DNA of 64,000 nt from assembly GCF_000247815.1 (NCBI RefSeq), contig NC_021675.1, positions 70,369,454 to 70,433,453 of the forward strand. Reading direction: 5' to 3'. Source of the DNA: Ficedula albicollis. Its lineage: Eukaryota; Chordata; Aves; Passeriformes; Muscicapidae. Every line of letters begins with the position of its first letter. The stretch's first letter is position 1. Shown piece by piece: positions 35,103-56,466 of this stretch. A program made the translations under genes and the position numbers. The notes below the pieces were generated by a model. The model was not told where the DNA came from and ran no database searches. It saw only the letters and a program-made list of their open reading frames with translations.

Positions 35103-35951
35103 AGGCAGGAGACGAGGACGTCACCCGCCACCCCTGCGCGGGGACGGTGCTTCGTCACCGCTGCGATGGCGGCCTGGGCCGGGAGGCGAACACGGCTCTG
35201 CTGGCGCCCGGGTGGGACCCCCCAGAGTCCCCAGGCTCCCGCCTCACACCGCCCCATCGCCCACATGGCCGGGACTCGGCCCCCAGCCCTGCACGGCCTC
35301 CAGCCTTGTCCCCGCATGCAGCCACACACTGGGGACGTGGCAGTGCCGCCATCTTGGGCGGGAGCAGAGCTCAGCCAGGCCGGGGGTCTCCAGCGCCCAC
35401 ACACGGTCCCAGCGCCCACGACCCCAACCTCAGCACCCCTCCTGCTTCTCGGGTGCAGGACCACCACCCCCACCCCAGCACTGCTGCTCAGCCCCCACCA
35501 CGGCGCTCAGTCCCAGCCCCAGCCCCAGCAGCAGCACCTCAACCCCTCGCTGCCTCCCCAGCACCTGCACAGGCCCGCCCTGGGCTCTCCCACAGCACTG
35601 GCACTCTGTTCCACACCGACCTCTGCACGTTCAGATCTGGGATCCCATCCCCAGACACCCCAGAGTTACCCCCCCACCATGGCCCCCATCAGATCTGGGA
35701 TCCCATCCGCAGACACCCCAGAGTTACCCCCCCACCACCGCCCCCATCCTCTGAGGTTCACAAGGCCGGGGCATCTGCTCTGTGCACGGACGAGCTTAGC
35801 CCTGCAGTCCCACGGTGGGTCCCCCACCCTGCATCGTGTCCCCACAGAGCCCCCCCATCACATCTCACACCCTGCAGAGCCCCCACCCCACTCTCCGATC
35901 CAAGGGAGCCCTCACTCCGCACCCCGCAGAGGACCCACCCCACACCCCGGC
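35103..35951. other. Sequence without recognised gene, with a 58-bp tandem pair
   Basis: GATCTGGGATCCCATCC occurs at 35634 and 35692 with a shared CAGAGTTACCCCCCCACC tail, a two-copy 58-bp repeat. Nothing else is supported. Confidence 0.6.
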
Positions 35952-42235
<6,284 letters not shown>

Positions 42236-42554
42236 ACGGGAGCGCTGCCCGAAGCTGCCGGGGCTCCTTTCCCCGTCCCCCACCGTGGCCCTGGGCTGCC
42301 GGTGCAGCTGCGCGGCTTCGTGGTGCCACGTCCCCGGTGCCGGCCGTGCCGGTGTCCCCGTCCCCCCACGGGGATCCCGCGGGCTCGGTAGCTGCTGCTG
42401 GGGCTCGGATCGCTGGGACGGGGCCCTGGCTGTCCCCGGTGCCGCCGGCGGTCGCCCCGGTGCCCCGGCCATCACGGCGATGGCGTGGCGGGGACCTGGC
42501 AGGGCCCCACGTTCCCACCGGCCAGAGGCTGCCGCCCGCCCGCTCCCGCCCGCT

Positions 42555-42750
42555 CCCCCCCGTAATCTCATTACCGCTGGACGTCCCCTTCTTCCTCCCG
42601 CTTCCCCCCAAACCCGCTGGCAAACTGGAGGGACAGTCAGCTCCTCTCTGGCTGCTGGGTTAATTCTGGGCTAATTAGATGAACCAGCCCAGATTGGATT
42701 ACTTTAGCCTGCATCCGCCAGCCGAGTCGCCCGCTCGGACGTCACGGTGG
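42555..42750. promoter_or_regulatory. Candidate conserved regulatory element with homeodomain-type sites
   Basis: An AT-rich island in CpG-rich surroundings, with TAATCTCATTA, GGTTAATTC, GGCTAATTAGATGA and GATTGGATTA, then a perfect CRE core GACGTCAC at 42738-42745. Lies between TLX2 and PCGF1. Function is inferred from motif density only. Confidence 0.3.
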
Positions 42751-45080
<2,330 letters not shown>

Positions 45081-45659
45081 CGCCCCGGCACCGGGAGGGG
45101 CTCCTGCTGCTCCCGGTGGGGTCCCGGGGCCCGGCCACACACCGTGACGCGGGGCTGGCACCGGGGTTACCGGGGCTTGGCCGGTGCTCCGGTCGGGCAG
45201 GGAGGACAGCGCGACTGGACTGGGCACACTGAGGGAGGCGAGGGGTGGAGTAAGTGCTGTGACCCATATACAGGACCAGAACCGGGGCCGGGGCCAGGAT
45301 CATGCCCAGCACCATGACAACGACCGGGACGTATCCAGTAGCCCCAAACCCGCACTGTCCCTGGCCATGGCAGCCCGTGCGGAGCGGTGCCGGAGCAGAG
45401 CTGGCAGCGTGGCTGTGTGCCAGGAGCTCCATGCTGGGGTGGTGGGTGCCAGCCCTTGCTCCAGGGTCCCGCTCCCACTCCCTGGCATGTCCCAGCCTTC
45501 CCCGCCGGCCGGTCTGGGGTTGCACAGTCCGTGACGAGCCGTGGGGGGCTGTGAGGGGCCTTGGGGAACTCGGCTCGGCTCCGCATTAGCGCGGCCGCTG
45601 TTTCCCCTGAGCCAAACCTTCATTAGCGTGGCTCCGGCTGCGCCGGGTGGGGCCGTGGG

Positions 45660-45960
45660 CTGCTCCGCTGGCACCCCAAAATGCCAGCACCCCAACACCC
45701 GACACCCCGAACTGCCAGCACCCCGACACCCCGAACTGCCAGCACTACAACCGTGCCAGCACCCCACCACCGGACACCCCAAATGTCAGCACCAACAGCG
45801 CCACGACGCTCCAAACTGTCAGCACGCTGGTAGCCCAGCAACACCCCAGCACCCCAACCCTGTCTGAACCCCGGCACCTCGAAGTGCCCCCGGTACCCCG
45901 AACTTCCAGGGCCCACACCCCGATCCTGCCAGCACCTCGGTACCCGAACTGCATCCCTCA
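45660..45960. repeat. Degenerate ~25-bp repeats of ACCCCGAACTGCCAGC type
   Basis: CACCCCGACACCCCGAACTG and variants recur through the interval. Noncoding. Confidence 0.65.
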
Positions 45961-46096
45961 GCCCAGCCCGGCACTCGCCGCCGCAGTTCACCCTGTGCCC
46001 CAGTCGGGACACCCCCGAGTCCCCTCCCAAATCCTCTCAGACCCCTTGAGCACCCCCAGACCTCCCGCACCCCACGCCCCCCCATAACCCACCCCC

Positions 46097-47317
<1,221 letters not shown>

Positions 47318-47379
47318 CAGGCACGGGGCTGGGGGCGTCCCGGACCCCCAAAAACACCATTCTCTAACACAATAAGGCA

Positions 47380-47700
47380 AAATAGGGTATCCAGTCCCCC
47401 CCAAATCCCGTTTTCTGGCTTACTAATGGAATGCAGAGTGGTCAGTCTTGATTTATGGCGTGTTCTGGGGTGCAGCACCCCAAAATCCCCTGTTCTCCCA
47501 TAATAATGGAAGACAGGAGGCACAGCCCCCCCAAATTCTGTAATAAGAGAAAACAGGAGGCGTGGCTCCCCAGAATCTCATTTTCTGTCATATTAATCAG
47601 GACAGTGAGGGCAGCTTCTCAAAATCCCATTTCCTGGTGGTGTAATATAAGACAAGAGGTGCAACCCCCCCAAAATCCCTTTTTCTAGCATATTAAGGGA
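47380..47700. repeat. Degenerate ~60-bp repeats upstream of the PCGF1 exons
   Basis: Blocks of CCCCCAAAATCCC followed by a TTCT(A/G)GC-like core and an AGACA(G)GAGG-type tail repeat about five times. Noncoding, in PCGF1 intron 1. Confidence 0.55.
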
Positions 47701-47827
47701 GAGGCAGGAGAAGCTCCTTGGGCTGAGGGGTTCCAGGTGAAGGGGTGAGGGGGGGTCTCAGGGGTCTCCGGGTGGCAGGTGAGGGTGGTTTTGGGATGCT
47801 CCAGGTGACAGCGAGGTGTCCCCGCAG

Positions 47828-47967
47828 GAGGAGGTGAAGGTGAAGATGAAGGAGCTGAACGAGCACATCGTGTGTTTCCTGTGCGCCGGGTATTTCATCG
47901 ATGCCACCACCATCACCGAGTGCCTGCACACCTGTGAGTGTCCCCCCCCCGGCTGGGGAGCTTGGGG

Positions 47968-48012
<45 letters not shown>

Positions 48013-50694
48013 TTGGGGGGGGGGGCTGTGAGTCCCCTGGGGGTGCAGTCCCAGCCCTCCCACACCTGTCCCTGTTCCCAGTCTGCAAGAGCTGCATCGT
48101 CAAGTACCTGCAGACCAGCAAGTACTGCCCCATGTGCAACACCAAGATCCACGAGACGCAGCCGCTGCTCAACCTCAAACTGGACAGGGTCATGCAGGAC
48201 ATCGTCTACAAGCTGGTGCCCGGCCTGCAGCACAGTACGGGGGGCACGGGGGACATGGGGGGCTTGGGGAACGTGGGGACAGGGATAGGGAGCTAGATGG
48301 GGACAGGGACAGGGATGGGGATATGGACAGGGATGGGGACAGGGACAGGGATGGGGATATGGACAGGGATGGGGACAGGGACAGGGATGGGGATATGGAC
48401 AGGGATGGGGACAGGGACAGGGATGGGGATATGGACAGGGATGGGGACAGGGACAGGGATGGGGATATGGACAGGGATGGGGACAGGGACAGGGATGGGG
48501 ATATGGACAGGGATGGGGACAGGGACAGGGATGGGGATATGGACAGGGATGGGGACAGGGACAGGGATGGGGATATGGACAGGGATGGGGACAGGGACAG
48601 GGATGGGGATATGGACAGGGATGGGGACAGGGACAGGGATGGGGATATGGACAGGGATGGGGACAGGGACAGGGATGGGGATATGGACAGGGATGGGGAC
48701 AGGGACAGGGATGGGGATATGGACAGGGATGGGGACAGGGACAGGGATGGGGATATGGGTGGGGACAGGGAGGGGGAGCTAGATGGGGACAGGGACAGGG
48801 ATGGGGATATGGACAGGGATGGGGACAGGGACAGGGATGGGGATATGGACAGGGATGGGGATGGGGACAGGGAATGGGGATGGGGACAGCGAGAGAGGAA
48901 TAGGAACAGGGAAAGGGGATGGGGTCAGGGAGAGAAAGGGGATGGGGACAGGAATTGGGATATGGACAGCGAGAGAGGGATAGGAACAGGGAAAGGGGAT
49001 GGGGACAGGGATGGGAATATGGATGAGAAGAAAGAGGGATGGGGACAGGGATAGGGATATGGACAGGGAGAGAGGGTTGGGGACAGGGATGGGAATATGA
49101 ACGGGAAGAAAGAGGAATGGGGAGGGATAGGGAGCTAGATGGGGACAGGGACAGCGGGAGGGATGGGGACAGGGATGGGGATATGGACAGGGAGAGAGGG
49201 ATGGTGACAAGGACAGGGTCTGTGGTGGAGGCTCGGTGCAGTGGGAGGACAGCCAGGGCCTGCCCTCAGTGACAGTGGGCCCAGGTGTGTCCCTGAGCCA
49301 CCTGTCCTTGCAGGTGAGGAGAAGCGGATCCGGGAGTTCTACCAGTCCCGTGGCCTGGACCGGGTGACGCAGCCCAGCGGTGACGGTGGGACAGGGGGGC
49401 TGGGGGGAGCCAGCTGCGGTGCTGGGGGGGTGTCGGGGGCGCAGGGGGCTGACGGTGCCACCTGTGTCCCCAGACACGGTGGGGGGCGACCCCATGGGGC
49501 TCCCCTACAGCACCTTTGACCACTCGCGCGCCCACTACTTCCGCTACGACGAGCACGTCTCGCTCTGCCTGGAGAAGCTGAGGTGAGTCTGGGGGGGCTG
49601 CAACCCCCTCAGTGCGGCGGGGAGGGGACACAGGGGACACTGGGAATGGCCAGCACCGCTGGGACCCTGGACACGTGTCCTTTTCTCTTCCTGTCACAGC
49701 TCCAGCAAGGACAAGAGCAAGGCTGTGCTGCAGGTGAGTGGGGGTCCCTGCAGTCCCCACCCCTGACCCCCAGCTCTCACCCTGGCCCTGCCAGGGGTGT
49801 GTGGGGTTCCAGGGGCAGTGTGGGGTCCCACAGCCCCCCAACCTTCTTCTGCTCTGCCCCTCACAGCAGAAATACGTGCGGTGCTCGGTGCGGGCGCAGA
49901 TCCGACACCTGCGGAGGGTCCTGTGCCACCGGCTGGGGCTGTCCCTGCAGCACGTGAGTGGGGGTCCCGGGGGGTTCCCAGCCCCCAGGGGTGTCCTGGC
50001 CCCCTGATGCAGCCTCCCCCTGCAGGTGCAGATCCTGTTTGACAACGAGCCCCTCCCTGACCACATGACAATGAAGCAGCTCTGGCTCTCACGCTGGTTC
50101 GGCAAGGTGTGCATCCATCACAAGGAGTGGCAACCTCTGATTTTGGGGGGTGGTGGGGTGATCCTCTTGAGTGCTTCAGGGCAATGTGGGGTTGGGGGAT
50201 TGAGAATCTTTAATGTCAGTGGCTGCAGTTGTGATCTGGGGAGGTTCCTGGCCCATGGATGGGTCAGGCAGTGCGGGGGTCCCCAAAGGGGTTGGCCAAG
50301 TTTGGGGTGCAGCCCCGTGGAAATCCTTGGGCTGGTATTGGGGGTGCCTGTACCAGGGAACTTCCGGGCTGAGGTTTGGGGTCTCTGCCCCAAGGGGACC
50401 TTGGGCTGGGGTTTGGGATCATGGAATGGGGTTGGGGAGCCCCTGGGCTGAGGTTTGGGATCCTTGCCCTAGGAGGGAGTCCTGGGCTGGCGTCTGGGGT
50501 CATGGGTTGGTGTGAGGGGTCTCTGTCTTGGGGGGGTTCCCTGGACTGGGGTTTGGAGTCCCTGCCTTGGGATCTGGAGTCTCTGTCCCAAGCTGGGGGG
50601 TCCATGGCTGGAAGCCCCCAGCTCTGACCCCCCCCTCACCCCACAGCCTGCACCCCTCCTGCTGCACTACAGCATCAAGGACAAGAGGAGGTAG
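47828..50694 (+). CDS. PCGF1: Polycomb group RING finger protein 1 (first coding exon missing)
   Basis: Eight exons: 47828-47933, 48082-48234, 49314-49379, 49474-49582, 49700-49733, 49867-49953, 50026-50106, 50647-50694. They total 684 nt with consistent phases, giving 227 residues and TAG; human has about 259, so roughly the first 30 are absent. The RING domain spans the first two exons ([25 protein letters not shown] and YCPMC) with all zinc ligands. Then come [40 protein letters not shown] and the RAWUL domain ([40 protein letters not shown]) ending [12 protein letters not shown]. The protein pairs with RING1A/B in variant PRC1.1 with BCOR and KDM2B, and ubiquitylates histone H2A at CpG islands. 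Intron 3 here holds a 36-bp minisatellite. The divergent partner TLX2 matches the human arrangement. Confidence 0.96.
47972..48012. other. Poly-C tract (41 bp), probable assembly artefact
   Basis: Lies in a PCGF1 intron, flanked by G-runs on both sides (GGGGGGG then C then GGGGGGGGGG). It could be a collapsed natural G/C-rich stretch. Confidence 0.75.
48297..49200. repeat. 36-bp minisatellite in PCGF1 intron, decaying rightward
   Basis: GATGGGGACAGGGACAGGGA followed by TGGGGATATGGACAGG repeats almost perfectly about thirteen times to 48760, then degenerates with GAGAGAGG insertions to about 49200. The unit is 12 codons long, producing a spurious Asp-Arg-Gly-Asp-Met ORF. Confidence 0.95.
50150..50620. 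repeat. Degenerate ~55-bp repeats in the last PCGF1 intron
   Basis: CTGGG(A/C)TGGGGTTTGGG(A/G)TC and variants recur through the intron. Confidence 0.6.
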
Positions 50695-50789
50695 GGGTGG
50701 GGGGTGGGTGCTGCTCCCCCATTGCAGCCCTGCTCCCACCCCCTCCCCCACCCCCCATAATTTATACCCCACTTCGAATTTATTTTTGG

Positions 50790-50795
50790 AATAAA
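50790..50795 (+). terminator. Polyadenylation signal AATAAA of PCGF1
   Basis: AATAAA lies 96 bases after the stop codon, followed by a GT-rich stretch (CTTTGTCGGGGGGAGGGGTG). Confidence 0.85.
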
Positions 50796-51025
50796 ATTGT
50801 GGAAAAGCCCCCTTGAGTCCTTGCTTTGTCGGGGGGAGGGGTGTTTGGGCTGCTGTGGGGGTCTCAGGAGGGTCCCCTCTGCACCAGCAGCTCCAGGAGC
50901 TGGGGGGCTGCATGTGGGCAGTCAGTGACCCCCAGATGAGCTCCATGGGGGCTGAGTCATGGGGAGTTTAGGGGTGCACTGCAGGCAGGGGGGCGCTGCA
51001 GCCCCCCCGTCCCCATTCCCCTGCC

Positions 51026-51882
<857 letters not shown>

Positions 51883-52139
51883 AACCGGGTGTCGCATGGC
51901 CCAGGACCCACTGTCCCGCCGTGGATGTGACATCGGGCGGCCCGTGGCCCGTCCTTCATCCCCGGCCCCGCACTGAGCTCTGCGCTCGGTGCCCCGCGCT
52001 GCCGCTGCCGGGGGATCCGGTTACGGCCCGGCCCGGCCCAGCTGTCGGCCATCGCTCACCGCCCGGGGGGCTCGCCTCCCAAACCCCCCACAAGGACCGA
52101 GGGAAACGCGGGGGCTGCAGGGCCATCCGGGCGTGGGGG

Positions 52140-52700
52140 TCCCAGCTGGGGCTGGATGGGCGGAATGGGGGTTCCAAATGAGGATGGAGGGGTGGGGTGC
52201 GGGATTAGGGTCCTAAGCGGAGAGGAAGGGGTGAGGTTATGGGATGGAGGTCCCAAACAGGACTGGAGGGCTGGGGGGGAGTAGGATGAGGGGCCCAGTA
52301 GGTCTGGAGGGTTTGGGGTGCGAGGTGGGAGTCCCGAATAGGGAGAGAGGATTTGGGGCACGGGATGGGTGTCCCAAAAAAGGCTGGAGATGTGGGGGAG
52401 CAGGATGGGTGTTCTAAATGGGGTCAAAGGGATTGGGGTGCAAGATTGGGGTTCCAGCCAAGGCTGGAAAGGTGGAGGTGCAGGATGGGGGTCCCAAATG
52501 GGATCAGAAGGTTGGGTGGGGGATCCTAAATGAGGATGCAGGACTGGAGGTGTGGGACAGGGGTCCCAACTGGCACCGGAGGGCTGTAGGTGCAGTATGG
52601 GACTGCCAACCGGGGTGGAGGAGTGGAGCTGCAGAATGGGGATCCCAAACAGGGCTGGGGGTGCACGGCGAGGGTCCAAACGGGGGCTGCCTGTGGGGGA
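52140..52700. repeat. Degenerate ~55-bp minisatellite
   Basis: GGGATGGGGGTCCCAAA followed by a GGGCTGGAGG-like block recurs about ten times with many substitutions. Noncoding. Confidence 0.7.
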
Positions 52701-52718
52701 GTGGGCGTGTAGGTGGAT

Positions 52719-53473
52719 GGATGGATGGATGGATGGATGGATGGATGATGGATGATGGATGGATGATGGATGGATGGATGATGGATGGATGATGGATGGA
52801 TGGATGATGGATGGATGATGGATGATGGATGGATGGATGATGGATGATGGATGGATGATGGATGATGGATGGATGGATGATGGATGATGGATGGATGATG
52901 GATGATGGATGGATGGATGATGGATGATGGATGGATGATGGATGATGGATGGATGGATGATGGATGATGGATGGATGATGGATGATGGATGGATGGATGA
53001 TGGATGATGGATGGATGATGGATGATGGATGGATGGATGATGGATGATGGATGGATGATGGATGATGGATGGATGGATGATGGATGATGGATGGATGATG
53101 GATGATGGATGGATGGATGATGGATGATGGATGGATGATGGATGATGGATGGATGGATGATGGATGATGGATGGATGATGGATGATGGATGGATGGATGA
53201 TGGATGATGGATGGATGATGGATGATGGATGGATGGATGATGGATGATGGATGGATGATGGATGATGGATGGATGGATGATGGATGATGGATGGATGATG
53301 GATGATGGATGGATGGATGATGGATGATGGATGGATGATGGATGATGGATGGATGGATGATGGATGATGGATGGATGATGGATGATGGATGGATGGATGA
53401 TGGATGATGGATGGATGATGGATGATGGATGGATGGATGATGGATGATGGATGGATGATGGATGATGGATGGA
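52719..53473. repeat. GGAT/GAT satellite with a 40-bp higher-order period
   Basis: GGATGGATGGATGATGGATG-type sequence in which the order of GGAT and GAT steps repeats every 40 bases. The right 600 bases are essentially perfect, about 755 bp in total. Confidence 0.95.
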
Positions 53474-54530
53474 CCAGAGAGGGGGGAGATGAGGGTTGGG
53501 GGATCCAGCGGGGCAGGGGCAGGTACTGGGGGGATGCTCCCGTACCCCCGAGGCGCGGTCAAGCTGAAGGCACTTTGATGTCCCCCCGCCCCGTCATGCT
53601 CCGAGGGGGCTAATGGCCCCCGGCTCCAGCCCCGCCGAGAGGGAAACCTGAGCCCCCATCCCCCTGTTCTTAACCTGGGGGGCTGTGGGGGGTCCCCAGC
53701 TCTGCCCGAGAGGATCTGGGCACGGCATGGAGGACGGGACCCCTAAGAGCTCCTTGGCTATGTACGACCCCCGGGGGTCCCACTGGGGATGGCGGTACCC
53801 CCAGCCTGGAGGGTCCCAGGGCTCGGATGCGGGGTGAGAGGTGAAGGGACCCACCCATGGGGTCGCAGATATGTGCCGGGGGGCGGCAGGTGCGGTACTG
53901 GGGGGAATCTGTGGGAGGGACCCCACAGAGAGACTCCTCAAGCCCCTCGCCCCCAGGTGAGGTACTGGGGGGAATCTGTGGGAGGGACCCCACAGAGAGA
54001 CTCCTCAAGCCCCTCGCCCCCCTGCAGCTCCTGTGCCAAGTGGGGGGCAATGGGGGCACGGCATCACCCCTCCTCCTATGCCAGTGTCCCCAAGCACTGC
54101 CCCCTCCTACTCCACACCCCCCACCCCACTGAGAATCATCCCCAGCCCCCTCCAAAACCTGACAAAACCCACCAGCGCCGTGGACTCTCACTCTGGGGGT
54201 CCCGCTCACCCCCAGCCGCTGCCCTGACCTGGGGGTGGGCACAGGCTGTGCACCCCGGGCTGCTGAGCCCCCCGGCTGTGCAGAACCCCCCGGCTGCACC
54301 GTCCCCGCCGTGCTCCGGCAGCAGCGGCTCTGCACAGCCGTGACGGAGACAGATGAGTCCCCGGCACCTTCACACCCCATTGCGGGGCGAGGGGCCATGC
54401 CCGGCGTCCTGGGACGTGGTGGGCACTGGGACGGGCTGGGCGGGCACCGTGGGGACAGGTGTGACACGGTTTTACCCCGCTTCCTGACCTCCCACCCCAG
54501 GGCACCCACTGAGCCCCATGGCAACGCACA
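53474..54530. other. Sequence without recognised gene, with a 65-bp tandem pair
   Basis: GGTACTGGGGGGAATCTGTG with its following CCCCACAGAGAGACTCC occurs twice at a 65-bp period (about 53896 and 53961). The nearest human neighbour of PCGF1, LBX2, was looked for and not found. Confidence 0.6.
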
Positions 54531-55103
54531 CCATCCCATCCCATCCCATCCCATCCCATCCCATCCCATCCCATCCCATCCCATCCCATCCCATCCCATC
54601 CCATCCCATCCCATCCCATCCCATCCCATCCCATCCCATCCCATCCCATCCCATCCCATCCCATCCCATCCCATCCCATCCCATCCCATCCCATCCCATC
54701 CCATCCCATCCCATCCCATCCCATCCCATCCCATCCCATCCCATCCCATCCCATCCCATCCCATCCCATCCCATCCCATCCCATCCCATCCCATCCCATC
54801 CCATCCCATCCCATCCCATCCCATCCCATCCCATCCCATCCCATCCCATCCCATCCCATCCCATCCCATCCCATCCCATCCCATCCCATCCCATCCCATC
54901 CCATCCCATCCCATCCCATCCCATCCCATCCCATCCCATCCCATCCCATCCCATCCCATCCCATCCCATCCCATCCCATCCCATCCCATCCCATCCCATC
55001 CCATCCCATCCCATCCCATCCCATCCCATCCCATCCCATCCCATCCCATCCCATCCCATCCCATCCCATCCCATCCCATCCCATCCCATCCCATCCCATC
55101 CCA
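54531..55103. repeat. (CCATC)n pentanucleotide array, 573 bp
   Basis: A perfect five-base repeat of about 114 copies. Its reverse complement forms the array at 55961-56466. Confidence 0.97.
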
Positions 55104-55149
55104 CTCCATGCCCAGTGGCACACGGCACGGGCACGCTGCTGTCACGACG

Positions 55150-55300
55150 GGAATGAGCTGTCACGATCAAAATGAGCCGTCGCGCCAGCGCGGGGACCTT
55201 CCTTATAACGAAGCGCCGGGATGAGGCTGATGAGAAAATCCAAACGCAATTTAATTCCTGTCACCGCCTGAGCGGCTCTAAATGACGCCGGCGGTTCTGA
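55150..55300. promoter_or_regulatory. Candidate conserved noncoding element between two satellite arrays
   Basis: A complex, non-repetitive AT-richer stretch with CCTTATAACG, GAGGCTGATGAGAAAATCC and CGCAATTTAATTCC, unlike the GC-rich repeats around it. It has no coding pattern. Its status as conserved is a guess from composition. Confidence 0.25.
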
Positions 55301-55960
55301 CGCCCCCCAGCCCGCCCCACACTGTGCCCTCCTCACCCCCGTGCTTCCTGCCCGTTTCCTGAGGATGTGGGCACCGGCGCTGGCACCGGGATGCCCGCCG
55401 GCGTGGGAAGGGGGGCGAGGGGGGGGCACCTTCCTGCGGACAGAGGGGTCACGGCAGGGCCTGGGAAAGCGCCGCCCCCGGGACCCCAACAGCCGCTCCA
55501 TCCACCCGGGGATTGCTCGGAGCAGCCGCGCTGCCGATGGCGGCACTCGTGGCACCAAGGGCACCCAACCCTGCCACCGGCATTCCCTGGATGCCCAGTC
55601 CCAGCTGCTGGGTGGTGACAGCGCGGGTGTCCCCAGCGAAAGGGGCACCGAGCACCGTCAGCCCCTCTTGGCACGGGTGCGAGGGGTGGTGGGGCCGTGG
55701 GAGCGGGGTCCAGGCACCCCTTCACGTCTCCCGGTTTATTTTGGCCGCCAGAGTTTCCTCCAAGGCCTTTGTCTGGTGGCTGCGGCCCCCCTCCCGCGTC
55801 CCCCGGGCTTCCAGCGTGTCCGCACGGGCGGAGGGATGCGCTGCGGGACCACCGCCCCGGCACGCCCCACCGGGATCGGCGGGATGGGAATGCGAGGGGG
55901 AGACTCCAGTGCCTGTGGTTCTCCATGGGATGGGACAGGGATGGGAAATGGGATGGGACA
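55301..55960. other. Non-repetitive spacer between the two pentanucleotide arrays, no gene recognised
   Basis: GC-rich. No exon of a known family is seen on either strand. Confidence 0.5.
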
Positions 55961-56466
55961 TGGGATGGGATGGGATGGGATGGGATGGGATGGGATGGGA
56001 TGGGATGGGATGGGATGGGATGGGATGGGATGGGATGGGATGGGATGGGATGGGATGGGATGGGATGGGATGGGATGGGATGGGATGGGATGGGATGGGA
56101 TGGGATGGGATGGGATGGGATGGGATGGGATGGGATGGGATGGGATGGGATGGGATGGGATGGGATGGGATGGGATGGGATGGGATGGGATGGGATGGGA
56201 TGGGATGGGATGGGATGGGATGGGATGGGATGGGATGGGATGGGATGGGATGGGATGGGATGGGATGGGATGGGATGGGATGGGATGGGATGGGATGGGA
56301 TGGGATGGGATGGGATGGGATGGGATGGGATGGGATGGGATGGGATGGGATGGGATGGGATGGGATGGGATGGGATGGGATGGGATGGGATGGGATGGGA
56401 TGGGATGGGATGGGATGGGATGGGATGGGATGGGATGGGATGGGATGGGATGGGATGGGATGGGAT
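55961..56466. repeat. (GGGAT)n pentanucleotide array, 506 bp, inverted relative to the array at 54531
   Basis: A perfect TGGGA repeat of about 101 copies, the reverse complement of CCATC. Together the arrays form inverted arms about 860 bp apart. Confidence 0.97.

Noticed and set aside
48134..49054. Asp-Arg-Gly-rich 306-residue ORF
   Set aside because: It is the 36-bp minisatellite inside a PCGF1 intron read in frame.
53729..53834. Plus-strand ATG reading [17 protein letters not shown] followed by a GGGGTGAGAG donor-like site
   Set aside because: It looks like a short first exon, but no continuing exon or family match could be found, and the sequence around it is tandemly duplicated.
55142..55648. 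168-residue minus ORF between the pentanucleotide arrays
   Set aside because: No recognisable domain; composition fits GC-rich noncoding DNA.
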